64,000 bases of DNA, from positions 62,001-126,000 of the forward strand of contig JADLFW010000009.1 of the NCBI GenBank assembly GCA_020849615.1, read 5' to 3'. Made by a program: the position numbers and the translations under genes. Below, in pieces: positions 9,093 to 16,344 of this stretch. The notes beneath the pieces are model-generated. The model was not told the origin of the DNA. It saw only the letters and a list, made by a program, of their open reading frames with translations, and made no database searches. Every line of letters starts with the position of its first letter. Position 1 is the stretch's first letter. Source of the DNA: Phycisphaerales bacterium. GTDB taxonomy: Bacteria > Planctomycetota > Phycisphaerae > Phycisphaerales > UBA1924.

Positions 9093-10070
9093 ATGGCGGC
9101 GGATCTGCAGGACTCACCGGCCGCAACGTGGATCAAGGTCGGAATACTCGTCGGCGGCGCGGTGCTGCTGCTCGGGGCGCTCCTGCTCGGCGGTATGGTC
9201 GCCAGGATCTTCGTCGCCGTGGTTGTGCTCTCGACGTGGCAGGGGTTGTGGCGCGGCGCCGCGGAAGCCCTGGGTGTCCTGATCGGGAGCATCCTCGCGG
9301 TGCTCCTGGCGCCGGCGATCGGCCGGGGGCTGGAAGGCGTCATCGGCGGCATGCTGGGCACCACCGGCATGCTGGCCCGGATCCTTAGCATCGGCATCGT
9401 CGGCATCACCATCATCCTCGTGGTCGGGGTCGGCGCTGGACGCATCGCCAGGAAGCTGATCAATGATCGCCCGGCGTGGAAGCGGTGGAACTCGATGGCG
9501 GGCGCCGGGCTTGGCCTCATCGAGGGCCTCATCCTCGGCATGAGCCTGATGTGGGCCGTGCTCGCCCTGGAACCCATCGCCGCCAACCAGGTGGCCGCCG
9601 CGGAAGACCCGCTCACCGTCGATGAGGAGGGCTCGCGAATTCAGGCCAACCCCATGGCCCGCCGGCTCGTGCGGATCGCCGGGGATGTGCACGAATCCTC
9701 GCTCGGCGGGCTCGCCGAGACGACCAACCCGATCGGGGGCTCCAAGCTCCTCTCGATCATGCAGGACTTCGCCGCGATCTCCCGAGACCCCGAAGCGGTC
9801 CGGGCCTTCGTCGAATCGGATGCGATGAGGGCGATCGCCGATCTGCCCAGCATCCAGCGGGCCAAGGAGCTCATCGAGCAGGACCCGCAGCTCGGCTCGC
9901 TGGCTTCCGCCGAGGGCGTGAGCGTCTCGACCATCCGCCTGATCCTGGAAAGCCCGACGCTGCTCCGAATCCTCGATGAAACACGCGTCGTCGAGGATGT
10001 CACGCCGATGGCGGGCCGGCTGGAGGAGGCGATCCGCCAGGCCCGGGCGAAGGTTCGCGATCGCAAGTAG
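9093..10070 (+). CDS. CvpA-like membrane protein
   Basis: The 325-residue protein has an N-terminal half with four or five hydrophobic helices (about 14-38, 40-65, 68-85, 95-120, 140-160). The segment around FVAVVVLSTWQGLWRGAAEALGVLIG resembles the CvpA (colicin V production) family core. A mainly helical, charged C-terminal half of about 150 residues is outside the usual CvpA length. Its 3' end overlaps the convergent PGPGW-like gene by 71 bases. CvpA-type proteins are linked to envelope homeostasis; the exact role is unknown. Confidence 0.65.
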   Translation: MAADLQDSPAATWIKVGILVGGAVLLLGALLLGGMVARIFVAVVVLSTWQGLWRGAAEALGVLIGSILAVLLAPAIGRGLEGVIGGMLGTTGMLARILSIGIVGITIILVVGVGAGRIARKLINDRPAWKRWNSMAGAGLGLIEGLILGMSLMWAVLALEPIAANQVAAAEDPLTVDEEGSRIQANPMARRLVRIAGDVHESSLGGLAETTNPIGGSKLLSIMQDFAAISRDPEAVRAFVESDAMRAIADLPSIQRAKELIEQDPQLGSLASAEGVSVSTIRLILESPTLLRILDETRVVEDVTPMAGRLEEAIRQARAKVRDRK

Positions 10071-10575
10071 CCGCCCCGTTGGCGACCGCGAACGTGCGCC
10101 ACGCCCACAGACCGATCGGCATGAACAGGATCGACGACACGGGCCAGAGCAGCCATTGCGGCACCGGGTCGTACACCGCGACGACGGCGATCGCGGCCCA
10201 GTAGCCGATCACGATCGGGACCGTCAGCCATCGCGATGACCGGGCCGCCAGCCGGTCCGCGCTCGCCCGCAGCCCGGATGTGCTCGATTTCACCCGATCA
10301 AGCAACCGCCGGGCCCAGAGGAACTCCGACGCGATGATCGCCAGCCCGAGCGGGCCCAGGATCGAAAAACCCGGGCCCGGCAGCGGCGACACCAGGATGC
10401 CCAGCAGAATCACGGTCGTTCCCGCGAGCAGCACCCACGCCCGCCGGAGGTTGCGGCGGATGAGGCCCGCCGCCGCGGCGGGGGTGAGCGTCCGCGGCCA
10501 GCGGCGCAGCTGACGCCAGTCCCACAGCAGCAGGGCGGCGGCGGCGCAAAGCAGTGACAGCCAGAGCCAGACCAT
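10000..10575 (-). CDS. PGPGW-family transmembrane protein
   Basis: The 191-residue protein contains the signature LPGPGFSILGPLGLAIIASE followed by FLWARRLLD. This matches the PGPGW putative membrane protein family (a conserved Pro-Gly loop followed by LGL...E..WA). Hydrophobic helices occur near the N-terminus, around the signature, and in two segments near 125-165. The start is uncertain. ATG 10575 is chosen because more upstream starts (10623, 10635) would run into the divergent oxidoreductase gene at 10622. The C-terminal codons overlap the convergent CvpA-like gene. Confidence 0.75.
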   Translation of the reverse strand: MVWLWLSLLCAAAALLLWDWRQLRRWPRTLTPAAAAGLIRRNLRRAWVLLAGTTVILLGILVSPLPGPGFSILGPLGLAIIASEFLWARRLLDRVKSSTSGLRASADRLAARSSRWLTVPIVIGYWAAIAVVAVYDPVPQWLLWPVSSILFMPIGLWAWRTFAVANGAATCDREPSPGPGGSPPPAGPPSA

Positions 10576-10621
10576 GCGGGCGGAGCGTAGCGGCGCTGTC
10601 CCCCATCCGTAGACTGCGGCC

Positions 10622-11776
10622 ATGAGCGCCCCCACGCCCCTCGTTCACATCCCCGGAACCCTCCCCATCCGCACGGGGCCGCAACACCCCAGGTGCCTCG
10701 GGCTCGGAGTCGTCGGGCTTCACGAGGGGCGCACCCTGCTGGCCGCCATGGACCGGTGCACAGCGATCCGGGCCGTTGCGGCGTGCGATACGGATGAGGC
10801 CAAGATCACCGCGTGCCGGCAGCGCTGGCCCGGGCTGCACTACACCGCCGGGTTCAGCGAGATGCTCGCGCGGGCCGATGTCGATGTGGTCGCGATCTAC
10901 ACCCCCGATGCGCTGCACGCCGAGCAGATCATCGCCGCGTTCGAGGCCGGGAAGCACGTGATCTGCACGAAGCCGCTGGTGAACTCGGTGGCGGGGGCCC
11001 GCGGCGTGCTCGAGGCCGGCCGACGAACGGGCCGGCGCCTCCAGGTCGGCCAGAGCACCCGCTTCTTCGAGCCCTTCCTCCACCAGCGCGCCGCCTTCGA
11101 GCGCGGCGAGTTCGGCGTGCTCGAACTCGCGGATGCGCACTACATCCACCGCATGGACTGGTATTACACCAAGAGCCCATGGGTCGCGAAGGAGACCGAC
11201 TGGGCCTTTCTTGGCCTGTCGCACCCGATCGACCTCCTTCGCTGGTACCTCGGCCCGGTCGCCACGGTGCAGGCGTTCGGCTCACAGTCGGCAATGGGCC
11301 GGCGTTTCGAGGTCGCCGGCTTCGATGTGTACATCGTGAACGTGGTCGCTCAGTCCGGAGCCATGGGCCGGGCCATGGGCCACTACGGGGTCCACGAGCT
11401 GCCCTCGGCCCGCAACTGCATCGAGCTGATGCTCTACGGCTCCGGCGGAACGAGCCTGGCTCAGTATCACGACATGCGGTACATCCACACGGCGCCGGGC
11501 CCGGCGCAGCGCGAGGCCAGCACCGAGATCACCGAGGACCACCTGTACGCCGGGCGGCAGTACTACTTCAACAGCGAAGTTCATGGCATGCACTACGGCG
11601 AGTTCGCCAACTACGCCGAGGCGTTCGCCCGTTCCATCCTCGAGGGCACAGCCGCCGGGCCCGGCCTCGAAGAGGGCATCGAGACGTTCTGCATCATGGA
11701 GGCGGTGAGACGATCGGCGGAGCAAGGCGGGCGGGTCATCAGGACCACCGAGGTGGCTTCGGATGTCTTCGTGTGA
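10622..11776 (+). CDS. Gfo/Idh/MocA family oxidoreductase
   Basis: The 384-residue protein is probably an NAD(P)-dependent sugar or cyclitol dehydrogenase. The Rossmann glycine motif is GLGVVGLHEG. The conserved substrate/nicotinamide lysine is in CTKPLVN, and the C-terminal domain carries the HPIDLLRWYLG segment with the usual catalytic-His region. Family members oxidise or epimerise sugars and sugar-nucleotides; the substrate here is not identifiable. The gene stands alone between the divergent PGPGW-like gene and a convergent macrodomain gene. Confidence 0.88.
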   Translation: MSAPTPLVHIPGTLPIRTGPQHPRCLGLGVVGLHEGRTLLAAMDRCTAIRAVAACDTDEAKITACRQRWPGLHYTAGFSEMLARADVDVVAIYTPDALHAEQIIAAFEAGKHVICTKPLVNSVAGARGVLEAGRRTGRRLQVGQSTRFFEPFLHQRAAFERGEFGVLELADAHYIHRMDWYYTKSPWVAKETDWAFLGLSHPIDLLRWYLGPVATVQAFGSQSAMGRRFEVAGFDVYIVNVVAQSGAMGRAMGHYGVHELPSARNCIELMLYGSGGTSLAQYHDMRYIHTAPGPAQREASTEITEDHLYAGRQYYFNSEVHGMHYGEFANYAEAFARSILEGTAAGPGLEEGIETFCIMEAVRRSAEQGGRVIRTTEVASDVFV

Positions 11777-11784
11777 GCGGCCCG

Positions 11785-12306
11785 TCAGGCTCGTGGGGCG
11801 ACAGAGTTCTCCGTGGCCTTCACGCCCTTCTGGTACGTCGTGTACACGTACACGGGAATCCTGAGATCGCTCAGGTGCTGTTTGATCAACGGGTAGACCG
11901 CATCCCAGGGAAGCGCTGCGACACCCGACGCCAGCTTCGGCAGCGCGATCGAGGCCGGCTTCTCGTGCGCAGCCCACTTGTGGAACTCCTTCAGGGCGCG
12001 GTTCACGTAGTCGAGTTGTCCCTTGCCGGGCCGGGCGCCGTGCTCGTACCCGCCATCCTGCGTGAGCAGGCACGCGATGCGCACCGGCCCGCCCTGCCCG
12101 GACCCCGACCACACCCAGCACTGGCCCGGCTTGGCGTGGGTGGACTGTCCCCAGTGGCGGAAGTCCTTGTACATCGCCGGGAACTTCTCGCGGAGCTGCA
12201 GCGCCAGCCCGGAATGGAACGGGTCGTTGACGGCGACGCCGTGGGCGATGACCGGAGAGGTGGACAGGAGGATGTCCCCCGTCACTTCCTGGATGATGTT
12301 GGGCAT
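11785..12306 (-). CDS. Macrodomain protein (TARG1/DarG-like)
   Basis: The 173-residue protein is a single macrodomain. It shows the N-terminal VTGDILLS strand, the IAHGVAVND loop that binds the adenine end, and PKLASGVAALPWDAV in place of the ribose-phosphate loop. That loop style (PK...G...L.W) is typical of the ALC1/TARG1/DarG branch, which removes or binds ADP-ribose. No DarT-like toxin gene is adjacent, so it is a stand-alone hydrolase or reader rather than an evident antitoxin. The ATG at 12306 has an AGGAG site, and a good -35/-10 pair lies at 12361-12388. Confidence 0.82.
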   Translation of the reverse strand: MPNIIQEVTGDILLSTSPVIAHGVAVNDPFHSGLALQLREKFPAMYKDFRHWGQSTHAKPGQCWVWSGSGQGGPVRIACLLTQDGGYEHGARPGKGQLDYVNRALKEFHKWAAHEKPASIALPKLASGVAALPWDAVYPLIKQHLSDLRIPVYVYTTYQKGVKATENSVAPRA

Positions 12307-12360
12307 GCGTGGCTCCTGCGCGGACGGGCCCGGCGCGGGCGCACCGCCCGCGATCACCAA

Positions 12361-12388
12361 ATGCTAGACAAGCTGACAAACAGGTCAA
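12361..12388 (-). promoter_or_regulatory. Sigma70-type promoter for the macrodomain gene
   Basis: Read on the minus strand, TTGACC (12388-12383) and TAGCAT (12366-12361) are separated by 16 bases. They lie about 55-80 bases upstream of the macrodomain start at 12306. Confidence 0.6.
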
Positions 12389-12445
12389 TAACTCAGATGC
12401 AAGCGGCCCGGGCTCGGCTTGCGACGGCCCGAGCGGTCAGGAGCA

Positions 12446-13873
12446 TCAGAGCGAGATGCGGGCGCCCGCCGGAATCCGGATCGTGTCAGCGCGGGATGCC
12501 AGGTCCGCCGGCTCCAGCGCAGTGAGCGGGCTGATCTCGATGACGGCGTCGGGCTTGCCGTCGGGAAGTCGGGGCGTCTTGACCCCGCTGTACTCCAGCC
12601 AGCGGGCCGCCCGCTGCGTTTGGAGTTGGCTGCAGGACTCCACGCTGTCGACGCCCGTCGCGTTCTTGATCGGCGCGAACTCCTCGACGCGGTCGGTCTC
12701 GAGAACGATCGAGGCCCGGCAGAACGCCAGGGCATCAAAGACGAACCGCTCGAGCTTGACGCCGTTGGGCTTTTCGGGGTTGACCGGCTGGCCGGTCGCG
12801 AGGTCGATGTGCGGGACCTTCTTGTCGGCCCGGTGGTAGGGGAGGCTGAACGCCGGGTCCGAGTTCACCTTGTCGATGAAATCGACGCCGATCATGTGGA
12901 TGGCGATGGAGCCCGCGATGAATCGCAGCGAGCCATCCTCCAGCCGCTGCGCGGACAGGTCGGGCGGCAGGTCAGAATATTCGATCACCTCGGTCTTGCC
13001 GTTGACCGTGCAGAAGACGCCGACCTTCTCCTCCGGGCTGGTCCTGGGGATCATCTTGCTGGACATCTCACCCGACGAATCGGGCGCTGCGGCGTGCAGC
13101 CCGATGAAGACAGGGTCGAGCACCCGGACCAGCGGGTTGTCAACCTGGAAGTAGCTCAGGTGGCGGACGCCGCGGTGACGCATGTCGGCCAGCGCCCCGG
13201 AGACCTTGAGCGCTCGCAGCGAGCCGCCGTGCCCGTCGGGGTTGGTCGCCACCTCATCGGGCGCCGCAAGCAGGACCTTGCCGGTCGCCATGTCGAACGA
13301 TGGCATCACACCCTGCGGGAAGAACATGACATCCTTCGGGCCCAGTCCGAAGTGGCGGTGCTTGTCGAAGAAGGCCACCGTCGCATCGTGGTTGAGCGGG
13401 CTGGTCATGATGTACCACGGGATGGCCCGCCCGTATCTGCGCTGCGTGGCCAGCAAGCCCTCGGCGAAGATCTGAAAAAGCGGCTTTCCGGTCACCGCAC
13501 CGGCCGGGAAACAGCCCTTGGGCCCTTCGAACCCCAGCCGGCTCCCCTGGCCTCCCGCGACGACGAACGCCGCGACCTCGCCCCGCCGCAGCAGGTCCTC
13601 TCCGACCGCGCGGTACCGGGCCCGGTCCCACGGACGGGCCGGGCATGCAGGGTCAACCGGGTAATACCGGGCCGGCGCCAGGTCCTTGGGCAGCGTGAAG
13701 ACGGGCCGCTTCTTCACGTACGTCTCAACGAGCAGCGGCAGCTCTTCGAGGGAAAGGGAGGCGATCTGCTCCAGCAGCACGCGCTGGCGATCCCCCTCCA
13801 GCCGGTCGAAGAACTGCAGCAGGTGCGACTGGCCCGTGCGATCGAGCCGGGCCCGGATTTCAGCGAGGTTCAT
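12446..13873 (-). CDS. UDPGP-family nucleotidyltransferase (UDP-sugar pyrophosphorylase)
   Basis: The 475-residue protein belongs to the eukaryotic-type UDPGP family, which makes UDP-GlcNAc, UDP-GalNAc or UDP-glucose from UTP and a sugar-1-phosphate. The nucleotide-binding loop is VVAGGQGSRLGFEGPKGCF. NPDGHGGSLRAL and FQVDNPLVRVLDP match the uridine- and sugar-binding segments. The ATG at 13873 agrees with the family N-terminus; the longer open frame upstream has biased, unrelated composition. The AGX-like layout with NPDGHGG favours the N-acetylhexosamine branch, but sugar specificity is an inference. Confidence 0.88.
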   Translation of the reverse strand: MNLAEIRARLDRTGQSHLLQFFDRLEGDRQRVLLEQIASLSLEELPLLVETYVKKRPVFTLPKDLAPARYYPVDPACPARPWDRARYRAVGEDLLRRGEVAAFVVAGGQGSRLGFEGPKGCFPAGAVTGKPLFQIFAEGLLATQRRYGRAIPWYIMTSPLNHDATVAFFDKHRHFGLGPKDVMFFPQGVMPSFDMATGKVLLAAPDEVATNPDGHGGSLRALKVSGALADMRHRGVRHLSYFQVDNPLVRVLDPVFIGLHAAAPDSSGEMSSKMIPRTSPEEKVGVFCTVNGKTEVIEYSDLPPDLSAQRLEDGSLRFIAGSIAIHMIGVDFIDKVNSDPAFSLPYHRADKKVPHIDLATGQPVNPEKPNGVKLERFVFDALAFCRASIVLETDRVEEFAPIKNATGVDSVESCSQLQTQRAARWLEYSGVKTPRLPDGKPDAVIEISPLTALEPADLASRADTIRIPAGARISL

Positions 13874-13993
13874 GGATCGTGCCCTCAGGAGTCGGCGATG
13901 GTAGCGACGCAAGGCCGGACCATGCCTCGGGGCAGCGCCGGGGCGGACCGGTCCCCGCGGGACGGGCCCGCCCGCCCGGGGTAGAGTGGCGGA

Positions 13994-14680
13994 GTGGAGA
14001 ACCTGTTTACGCATCCCGCTCGCCTTCCCCTTATCGCGCCCTCGATCCTCTCCGCCGATTTCGCCCGGATGGGTGAGGACTGCGCCGGGGTGCTCGCCGC
14101 CGGCGCCGACCTGCTTCACCTGGATGTGATGGATGGACACTTTGTGCCGAATCTGACCATGGGCCCGGACATGGCCCGGGGGCTGCGTGCGGCGTTGCCG
14201 AACGCGTTCCTGGATGTCCATCTGATGGTGGCCGATCCGGCCCGTTACGTGGAATCATTCGCGAGGGCCGGGGCGAACCACCTGACGTTCCATATCGAGG
14301 CCGTCCCGGGCATGGCCGCCCTGCAACTGGCGGAAGGGATCCGCGCAAAGGGCATGACCGCCGGCATCGCCATCAACCCGCCCACGCCGATGGAGGCGGT
14401 CAGGGAGGTCGCGGCGAAGTTCGACCTCGTGCTGGTGATGTCGGTCAACCCCGGGTTCAGCGGGCAGGCGTTCATCGAGGAGACGCTCGACAAGACCCGT
14501 CGTGCCCGGGAATGGGTGCCGGGCCACGTTCGTATCCAGATGGATGGCGGGATCAGCCCGACCAACGCGGACCGGGTCCGGTCCGCGGGCTGCGATGTCC
14601 TGGTGGCTGCTTCGGCGATCTTCAAGAAGCCGCCGGCGGCCCGGCAGGGGGTGATCGCTCAACTGCGGGGCGACGAATGA
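13994..14680 (+). CDS. rpe: Ribulose-phosphate 3-epimerase
   Basis: The 228-residue TIM barrel interconverts ribulose-5-phosphate and xylulose-5-phosphate in the pentose phosphate pathway. Visible motifs are IAPSILSADF, LHLDVMDGHFVPNLTMGP (metal His and catalytic Asp), FLDVHLMV, VNPGFSGQ (phosphate loop) and IQMDGGI (second catalytic Asp). The start is GTG at 13994. The metal and catalytic residues are all present, so it should be active. Confidence 0.95.
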   Translation: MENLFTHPARLPLIAPSILSADFARMGEDCAGVLAAGADLLHLDVMDGHFVPNLTMGPDMARGLRAALPNAFLDVHLMVADPARYVESFARAGANHLTFHIEAVPGMAALQLAEGIRAKGMTAGIAINPPTPMEAVREVAAKFDLVLVMSVNPGFSGQAFIEETLDKTRRAREWVPGHVRIQMDGGISPTNADRVRSAGCDVLVAASAIFKKPPAARQGVIAQLRGDE

Positions 14681-14730
14681 GATTGTTATCGGAACCAGAA
14701 CGCCAGATATTCGTCTTTTGTTCGCATACG

Positions 14731-14759
14731 TTGGTTTGGCCCGTCGGCATCGATAGACT
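14731..14759 (+). promoter_or_regulatory. Candidate sigma70-type promoter
   Basis: TTGGTT (14731-14736), 17 bases, TAGACT (14754-14759). It lies 31 bases upstream of the GTG of the histidine-phosphatase-like gene and could drive that gene together with accD, lnt and the HEAT lipoprotein. Confidence 0.45.
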
Positions 14760-14789
14760 TCCGGGCTCATCGGACGGCTCGGGCGTCCG

Positions 14790-15455
14790 GTGTGCGATAT
14801 GGGATCAGCCCGCCCGCTCCAAGTTGTTCTCGTGAAGTCCGGCGTGACCACATGGGACACCACCGGCCGGTGTTCCGGCACGGCCGACCTCCCCCTTTGC
14901 CCGGAAGGGCGTAAGTCCGTCGAAGCCTGCGCCGGCCAGGTTCAGGCCATGGCCGGGGCGGGGGTCATGACCAGCCCGGATACGGCCTCGCTGGAAACCG
15001 CGACGGTGATCGCGGCCCGGGTCGGCGGGAAGGTCCGGGTCGTCGAGGGGTGGGCCGAGCCGGGGATGGGCCTCTGGGAAGGCCAGTCGGATGAGGAACT
15101 GGCGGAGCGGTTTCCCAAAGCCTATCGGCAGTGGAAGCAGGACCCCACGGGGGTGAGCATTCCGGAGGCCGAGGCGGTCGAGGATGCACAAACCCGGATC
15201 GTGGAAGAGTTTGCGCGGGTTGTCGGCCGTCGGAGAATCGGGCAGGATCGGGCGACGATCGCCGTGCTGCGCCCGATGGCGCTGGGGCTGGTAGTCTGCT
15301 GGCTCGAGCATCGGCCGGTGTCGGAGCTCTGGGCGGTAGTTGCCGGGCTCGGCACGTGCCGAAAGGTGGAGGTTGACCGGGCGCGGCTCAAGCGGCCGCG
15401 GAACGGGTCTTTGGTCTCGATCGAAGTGCGGGCCTCGGCGGGGGCAGGACGCTGA
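14790..15455 (+). CDS. Degenerate histidine-phosphatase (phosphoglycerate-mutase fold) homologue
   Basis: The 221-residue protein has the overall layout of the histidine phosphatase superfamily, including WAEPGMGLWEGQSDEEL, equivalent to the usual E...G..EG segment. The first catalytic block reads LVKSGVTTWD, where active members have L.RHGET.W, so the phosphorylated His is Ser and the preceding Arg is Lys. The second block reads VLRPMALG where active enzymes keep a His. It is probably a non-catalytic paralogue. It starts at GTG 14790 (ATG 14799 is also possible) and precedes accD by 46 bases. Confidence 0.75.
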   Translation: MCDMGSARPLQVVLVKSGVTTWDTTGRCSGTADLPLCPEGRKSVEACAGQVQAMAGAGVMTSPDTASLETATVIAARVGGKVRVVEGWAEPGMGLWEGQSDEELAERFPKAYRQWKQDPTGVSIPEAEAVEDAQTRIVEEFARVVGRRRIGQDRATIAVLRPMALGLVVCWLEHRPVSELWAVVAGLGTCRKVEVDRARLKRPRNGSLVSIEVRASAGAGR

Positions 15456-15501
15456 AGCCGGGGTTCCGCGGATCGGTACACAAGAGCGGAGGATCGCCCG
15501 C

Positions 15502-16344
15502 ATGGCTCAGGTGACAACACGGACGTGGAGCGAGGTTCGCCCGGCCAGGAAGGCCGCAATTCCTGAGGGGCTCTGGCTGCGGTGCCCCGGATGCTCGCGG
15601 ATGGTCTACCGCCGGCACCTGGAAGCCAACCTCCAGGTCTGCCCGGAGTGCGAGTTTCACTTCCGCATCAGCGCCATGGAGCGGGCCAAGCAGCTCGCCG
15701 ACCCTGACTCCTTCCAGCCGATGTTCATCGGGCTCACCCCGACCGACCCCCTGCAGTTCAAGGACCTCAAGAGTTACAAGGACCGGCTCGTCGCCGAGCA
15801 GATCAAGACGGGCCAGCTCGACGCCATCAAGGCCGGCAAGATGTTCATCAAAGGTCGCGAGGCGATGGTCTGCTGCCTCGACCTCACCTTCATGATGGGC
15901 TCGATGGGCAGCGTCGTCGGCGAAACCATCACCAGGACCATCGAAGAGGCAACGCGGACGGGCCTGCCGCTGGTCATCGTCAGCTGCTCGGGGGGCGCCC
16001 GCATGCAGGAGTCGGGCCTCAGCCTCATGCAGATGGCCAAGACCAGCGCGGCTCTCGCCCGGTACGACGATGCGGGCGGGTTGTTCATCAGTGTGCTGAC
16101 CGACCCGACGACCGGAGGCGTGACGGCATCGTTCGCCATGCTGGGTGATGTCATTCTCGCCGAGCCCAACGCGCTCATCGGGTTCGCCGGCCCGCGCGTG
16201 ATCCAGCAGACCATCCGCCAGGAGCTGCCCGAAGGGTTCCAGCGCTCCGAGTTCCTGCTCAAGTCGGGCCTGGTGGACCGCGTGGTGGCGCGGCCGCAGC
16301 TGCGGAGCGAACTGGCCCGGCTGATCGACTACGCGGGCAAATGA
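15502..16344 (+). CDS. accD: Acetyl-CoA carboxylase carboxyltransferase subunit beta
   Basis: The 280-residue protein pairs with AccA to transfer carboxyl from carboxybiotin to acetyl-CoA, giving malonyl-CoA for fatty acid synthesis. The N-terminal four-Cys zinc ribbon is visible (CPGC near residue 28 and CPEC near 47). The crotonase-fold body contains SCSGGARMQESGLSLMQM, LTDPTTGGVTASFAMLGD and FAGPRVIQQT, which are diagnostic. The ATG at 15502 has a GGAGG-like site. Its last bases overlap the lnt start (ATGA). No accA is in the window. Confidence 0.95.
   Translation: MAQVTTRTWSEVRPARKAAIPEGLWLRCPGCSRMVYRRHLEANLQVCPECEFHFRISAMERAKQLADPDSFQPMFIGLTPTDPLQFKDLKSYKDRLVAEQIKTGQLDAIKAGKMFIKGREAMVCCLDLTFMMGSMGSVVGETITRTIEEATRTGLPLVIVSCSGGARMQESGLSLMQMAKTSAALARYDDAGGLFISVLTDPTTGGVTASFAMLGDVILAEPNALIGFAGPRVIQQTIRQELPEGFQRSEFLLKSGLVDRVVARPQLRSELARLIDYAGK

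Noticed and set aside
11785-12306. DarTG toxin-antitoxin system
   Set aside because: The macrodomain is of the DarG/TARG1 type but there is no DarT-like gene next to it, and the gene has its own promoter.
14790-15455. Active phosphoglycerate mutase (gpmA/cobC-like)
   Set aside because: Both catalytic histidines are replaced, so an enzyme name would be misleading.
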